NCBI GenBank assembly: GCA_900547805.1
Contig: URIE01000037.1
Coordinates: forward strand, 1-15,778
Direction of reading: 5' to 3'
Length of the DNA: 15,778 nt
From: an uncultured Collinsella sp.
Lineage (GTDB): Bacteria; Actinomycetota; Coriobacteriia; Coriobacteriales; Coriobacteriaceae
Part shown: positions 13,687-15,778 of the stretch, piece after piece
How positions within the stretch are numbered: position 1 is the stretch's first letter
How the letters are laid out: each line of letters starts with the position of its first letter
Position numbers and translations under genes: made by a program
Notes under the pieces: generated by a model
Seen by the model: the letters and a program-made list of their open reading frames with translations, nothing else
Database searches by the model: none
Told to the model about the DNA's origin: nothing

Positions 13687-14937
13687 ATGGCAAACGAGAT
13701 CTGGACCATCAAGCGTTGTCTCGAGTGGACCAAGGAGTACCTAGCCGAGCGCGGCGAGGAGCACCCCCGTCTTTCTGCCGAGTGGCTGCTGTGCGCAGCT
13801 ACGGGTCTGGCGCGCATCGACTTATATATGCGCATGGACGAGACGCTTAACGCGGCCCAGCTCGAGACCATGCACGCGGCCGTCGTTCGTCGCGCCAAGG
13901 GCGAGCCGCTGCAGTACATCACCGGCAGCACGCAGTTTCGCATGATCGACGTCGCGTGCGCCCCCGGCGTGCTCATCCCGCGCCCCGAGACCGAGATGCT
14001 CGTCGAAGAAGTCCTGAACTATCTGGATACCGAGGTGCTGAGCCCCGAGGCTGCTGCCCGTCAGCGTGTTGAGCTGCCTTGGAACGATGAGGTCGAGCAG
14101 GCCCGCAAAGCCGAAGCGGCGCTGGCCGACGAACGCGCGACCGCCGAGCGCCGTGCTGCCAACCTGACGGCCGCCGATGAGGCTGCGCTGGGTAGCGACG
14201 TGCTCGGTAGCCGTGCCTATGCCGAGGAGCTGGCCGACCGCGAGGCAGAGGAAGCCGCCGCGCAGGCAGCAGAAGCCGAAGCCGCAAAAGCCGCCGAGCC
14301 CGAGCTCGACGAATACGGCATCGCCATCGAGTGTGCCGATCAGAAGATGGCTTCAGCTCAGGATGCCGCTGCGCCTGCTCCAACCGAGCCCCGCATCGCC
14401 CGCGTTCTCGAGGTCGGCTGCGGCACGGGCTGCATCTCGCTCTCGCTTGCCTGGGAGCGACGCGGCCACGTTACCTGCACCGCTACCGATATCGAGCCGC
14501 GCGCCATCGATCTGGCCACCAAAAATCGCGATGCGCTCGGGCTCACGTCCGACGAGGTCGCCTTCAGTCTCACGAACCTGGTGAGCTCCATTCCCCGTGA
14601 AGAGTGGGGCACCTTTGACGTACTCGTCTCCAACCCGCCCTACATCCCCACCGATGTCATGCGCTCGCTGCCGCACGAGGTCAAGGACTTTGAGCCCGAT
14701 CTGGCGCTCGAGGGTGGCGCCGACGGCCTCGATATCTTCCGCCGCTTGCTCAACGCGGCGCCCTACATGTTGCGCGCCGGCGGCCTCTTTGCCTGCGAGC
14801 TCTACGAGGGCGCGCTCGACGCTGCGGCCGAGCTCTGCCGCCAAGCGGGTCTGTCGGACGTGCGCATCGTCCACGACCTCACCGATCGCCCCCGCATCGT
14901 CCGAGCCATCGTCACCGAGCCCAAACAGCGCCAGTAA
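13687..14937 (+). CDS. prmC: Peptide chain release factor glutamine methyltransferase, with large internal insertion
   Basis: PrmC/HemK methylates the GGQ glutamine of release factors RF1/RF2 with AdoMet. The N-terminal helical domain covers residues 1-85 and ends in GEPLQYITGSTQF. Then come PGVLIPRPETEMLVEEVL (94-110), the AdoMet motif VLEVGCGTGCISLSLA (240-255), the substrate motif VSNPPYIP (314-321), and the C-terminal LEGGADGLDIFRRLL. The usual protein is about 280 residues; this one has 416 because residues 113-236 form an Ala/Glu-rich, probably coiled-coil insertion between the RPETE segment and the methyltransferase motif I. All catalytic motifs are intact, so activity is expected. The ATG has GAGGGGAGGA just upstream; an upstream in-frame TTG (13612) lies in the promoter and is rejected. 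Confidence 0.94.
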   Translation: MANEIWTIKRCLEWTKEYLAERGEEHPRLSAEWLLCAATGLARIDLYMRMDETLNAAQLETMHAAVVRRAKGEPLQYITGSTQFRMIDVACAPGVLIPRPETEMLVEEVLNYLDTEVLSPEAAARQRVELPWNDEVEQARKAEAALADERATAERRAANLTAADEAALGSDVLGSRAYAEELADREAEEAAAQAAEAEAAKAAEPELDEYGIAIECADQKMASAQDAAAPAPTEPRIARVLEVGCGTGCISLSLAWERRGHVTCTATDIEPRAIDLATKNRDALGLTSDEVAFSLTNLVSSIPREEWGTFDVLVSNPPYIPTDVMRSLPHEVKDFEPDLALEGGADGLDIFRRLLNAAPYMLRAGGLFACELYEGALDAAAELCRQAGLSDVRIVHDLTDRPRIVRAIVTEPKQRQ

Positions 14938-14951
14938 TATTTATTAACTGG

Positions 14952-14980
14952 TTAGCAAAAATTATAAATTAGTTTATAAT
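14952..14980 (+). promoter_or_regulatory. hicAB promoter
   Basis: TTAGCA (14952-14957) and the consensus -10 TATAAT (14975-14980) are 17 bp apart in a short AT-rich stretch between prmC and hicA. The -10 forms the right arm of an inverted repeat (14961-14980). Confidence 0.7.
14961..14980. promoter_or_regulatory. Operator-like inverted repeat at the hicAB -10
   Basis: ATTATAAA (14961-14968) and TTTATAAT (14973-14980) are perfect complements with a 4-nt spacer. Overlap with the -10 suits repression by the antitoxin HicB, which carries a DNA-binding-like C-terminal domain. Binding is inferred. Confidence 0.6.
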
Positions 14981-15005
14981 TAGGACGGCTGAAAGAGGTC
15001 GGCCC

Positions 15006-15191
15006 ATGCAACCCCCTACCTTTCGGGAAATCATTGCCCTACTCAAGCACGATGGATTCGTGAAGGTCGCGCAAGTCGGTAGTCATGCTAAGTATGTTTC
15101 TGGTGACCGTGTTGTCACCGTGAACGGCTCTGGTGGCGATCGACCAAAGAAGGGCACATGGGCAAGTATTCGTCGCCAAGCTGGATGGTAG
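15006..15191 (+). CDS. hicA: HicA-type toxin (mRNA interferase)
   Basis: A 61-residue protein of the HicA family, small dsRBD-fold RNases that cleave mRNA. The family's catalytic histidine is H27 in VGSHAKYV, after the typical N-terminal helix FREIIALLKHDGFVKV. The C-terminus KKGTWASIRRQAGW matches the usual KxGTLxxIxxQAG ending. AAAGAGG (14992-14998) lies 7 nt before the ATG. The hicB antitoxin follows after 11 bases, the common toxin-first order. The toxin appears complete, so the system may be active. Confidence 0.9.
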   Translation: MQPPTFREIIALLKHDGFVKVAQVGSHAKYVSGDRVVTVNGSGGDRPKKGTWASIRRQAGW

Positions 15192-15202
15192 TTGGAGGCA
15201 AA

Positions 15203-15649
15203 ATGAGGCAGCGATTTACCTATGACTGCGTTCTCATAAAAGAAGACGACGGTTACTGCGCTAGCTTCCCGCAGATTCCCGGCGCCTTTGCCGATGGCGA
15301 TACGCGCGAAGAAGCGATTGCCCATGCCACCGAGGCACTGATGGCGTTTTTGGCCGACGACCTCAACAACGGTTTGACTCCGGCAGGGTACGAACGCTCG
15401 GCCGAGGTCGTGGCCCTTTCAGTCGAAATCGACCACGAGGACGCTCGGGAAGCGGCGTGCCGAACATTTAAAGACGCAGCGCTGGACCTCAAAGTCTCCG
15501 CTCCGCGGATTACCGCGCTGGTCAAAGCCGGAAAGCTCGATGTTGAACTCGTCGACGGCCGTCGGATGATAACGATAGACAGCATCGAGCGCTACGCCGC
15601 CCAAGAACGCCACGCCGGCAGGCCAAAGAAGTTCGTCGCAGTCCAATAA
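15203..15649 (+). CDS. hicB: HicB-type antitoxin with C-terminal DNA-binding-like domain
   Basis: A 148-residue HicB. The N-terminal RNase H-like HicB domain (about 5-60) includes YDCVLIKEDDGYCASFPQIPGAFADGDTREEAIAHATEAL, the family core. Residues about 88-132 (FKDAALDLKVSAPRITALVKAGKLDVELVDGRRMITIDSIERYA) look like an excisionase/MerR-type winged helix, not the Arc-like or Xre-type tail best known in HicB proteins. The ATG at 15203 is chosen because GGAGG lies 4 nt upstream; the in-frame ATG at 15158 overlaps hicA and lacks a good site. It is predicted to neutralise HicA and to repress its own operon at 14961-14980. Confidence 0.88.
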   Translation: MRQRFTYDCVLIKEDDGYCASFPQIPGAFADGDTREEAIAHATEALMAFLADDLNNGLTPAGYERSAEVVALSVEIDHEDAREAACRTFKDAALDLKVSAPRITALVKAGKLDVELVDGRRMITIDSIERYAAQERHAGRPKKFVAVQ

Positions 15650-15778
15650 CCCCCTCACTTTCACCGACTACTAGAGCCGCTCACCAAACCAACATGCGCT
15701 CTGGGCAAATAGGTTGAACGTTTCGTGCGAGAATGCCCCACAGTAAACAAACTTGCACCAGAGCGTAAGGGGCTGGCA
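15650..15778. other. Terminal intergenic region, likely leader of the next gene
   Basis: It holds inverted arms CGCTCTGG (15697-15704) / CCAGAGCG (15758-15765), with GGGCA (15703-15707) / TGCCC (15734-15738) between them. TTGAAC (15714-15719) may be a -35. The window ends in GTAAGGGGCTGGCA, which looks like a Shine-Dalgarno site, so a plus-strand start codon probably lies just beyond. No terminator follows hicB. Confidence 0.35.

Noticed and set aside
13687..13700. Shared MANE start and TGGCAAACGAG sequence of ileS and prmC
   Set aside because: It is limited to 11 bases after the start; most simply a favoured early-codon context, not a duplication.
1..15778. CRISPR arrays, tRNA or rRNA genes, integrases, complete insertion sequences
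   Set aside because: No regular repeat-spacer pattern, no recognisable tRNA cloverleaf or rRNA, and no transposase or integrase motif was seen by eye.

Overview
The window is a GC-rich bacterial chromosome segment dominated by housekeeping genes. The mix of genes, the GTG/ATG starts with good Shine-Dalgarno sites and the ileS T-box leader fit a Gram-positive anaerobe. I infer a Coriobacteriia (Collinsella-like) chromosome; this is a judgement from style and content, not a database match.

Layout. 1-692: the 3' end of ffh (SRP54 M domain) and its terminator. 737-1501 (minus): a DUF134 HTH regulator fused to a NifX/NifB-like metal-cofactor domain with a His/Cys-rich tail, facing an operator-like palindrome pair. 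1668-3044: thyA and a folA-type dihydrofolate reductase form a dTMP/folate operon. 3154-4068: a SpoU/TrmH-family 2'-O RNA methyltransferase. 4192-5541: a MATE efflux transporter. 5565-5633: a 20-bp inverted repeat between convergent genes. 5671-6156 (minus): cobO/btuR, interrupted by an in-frame TAA at codon 5. 6234-8141: ftsH with a strong terminator. 8218-8673: a DUF523 protein. 8722-9804 (minus): a GldA-like iron-containing alcohol dehydrogenase. 9954-10247: a T-box riboswitch (specifier ATC) controlling ileS (10291-13092). 13089-13560: hairpins, a 98-bp element with 15-bp terminal inverted repeats, and lower-GC sequence without a convincing gene. 13687-14937: prmC with an unusual insertion of about 120 residues. 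15006-15649: a hicA-hicB toxin-antitoxin pair with an AT-rich operator/promoter. The last 130 bases look like the leader of the next gene.

How the genes relate. ThyA converts methylene-THF to dihydrofolate and DHFR recycles it, which explains their tight coupling. The other genes serve translation (ffh, ileS, prmC, RNA methyltransferase), membrane proteolysis (ftsH), cofactor metabolism (cobO, NifX-like) and transport. I see no phage, integrase, CRISPR array or complete insertion sequence. The most interesting signals are the DUF134-NifX fusion that keeps a strong internal start, its operator pair, the cobO nonsense codon, the expanded PrmC, the intergenic inverted-repeat elements, and the ileS T-box with a non-consensus bulge.
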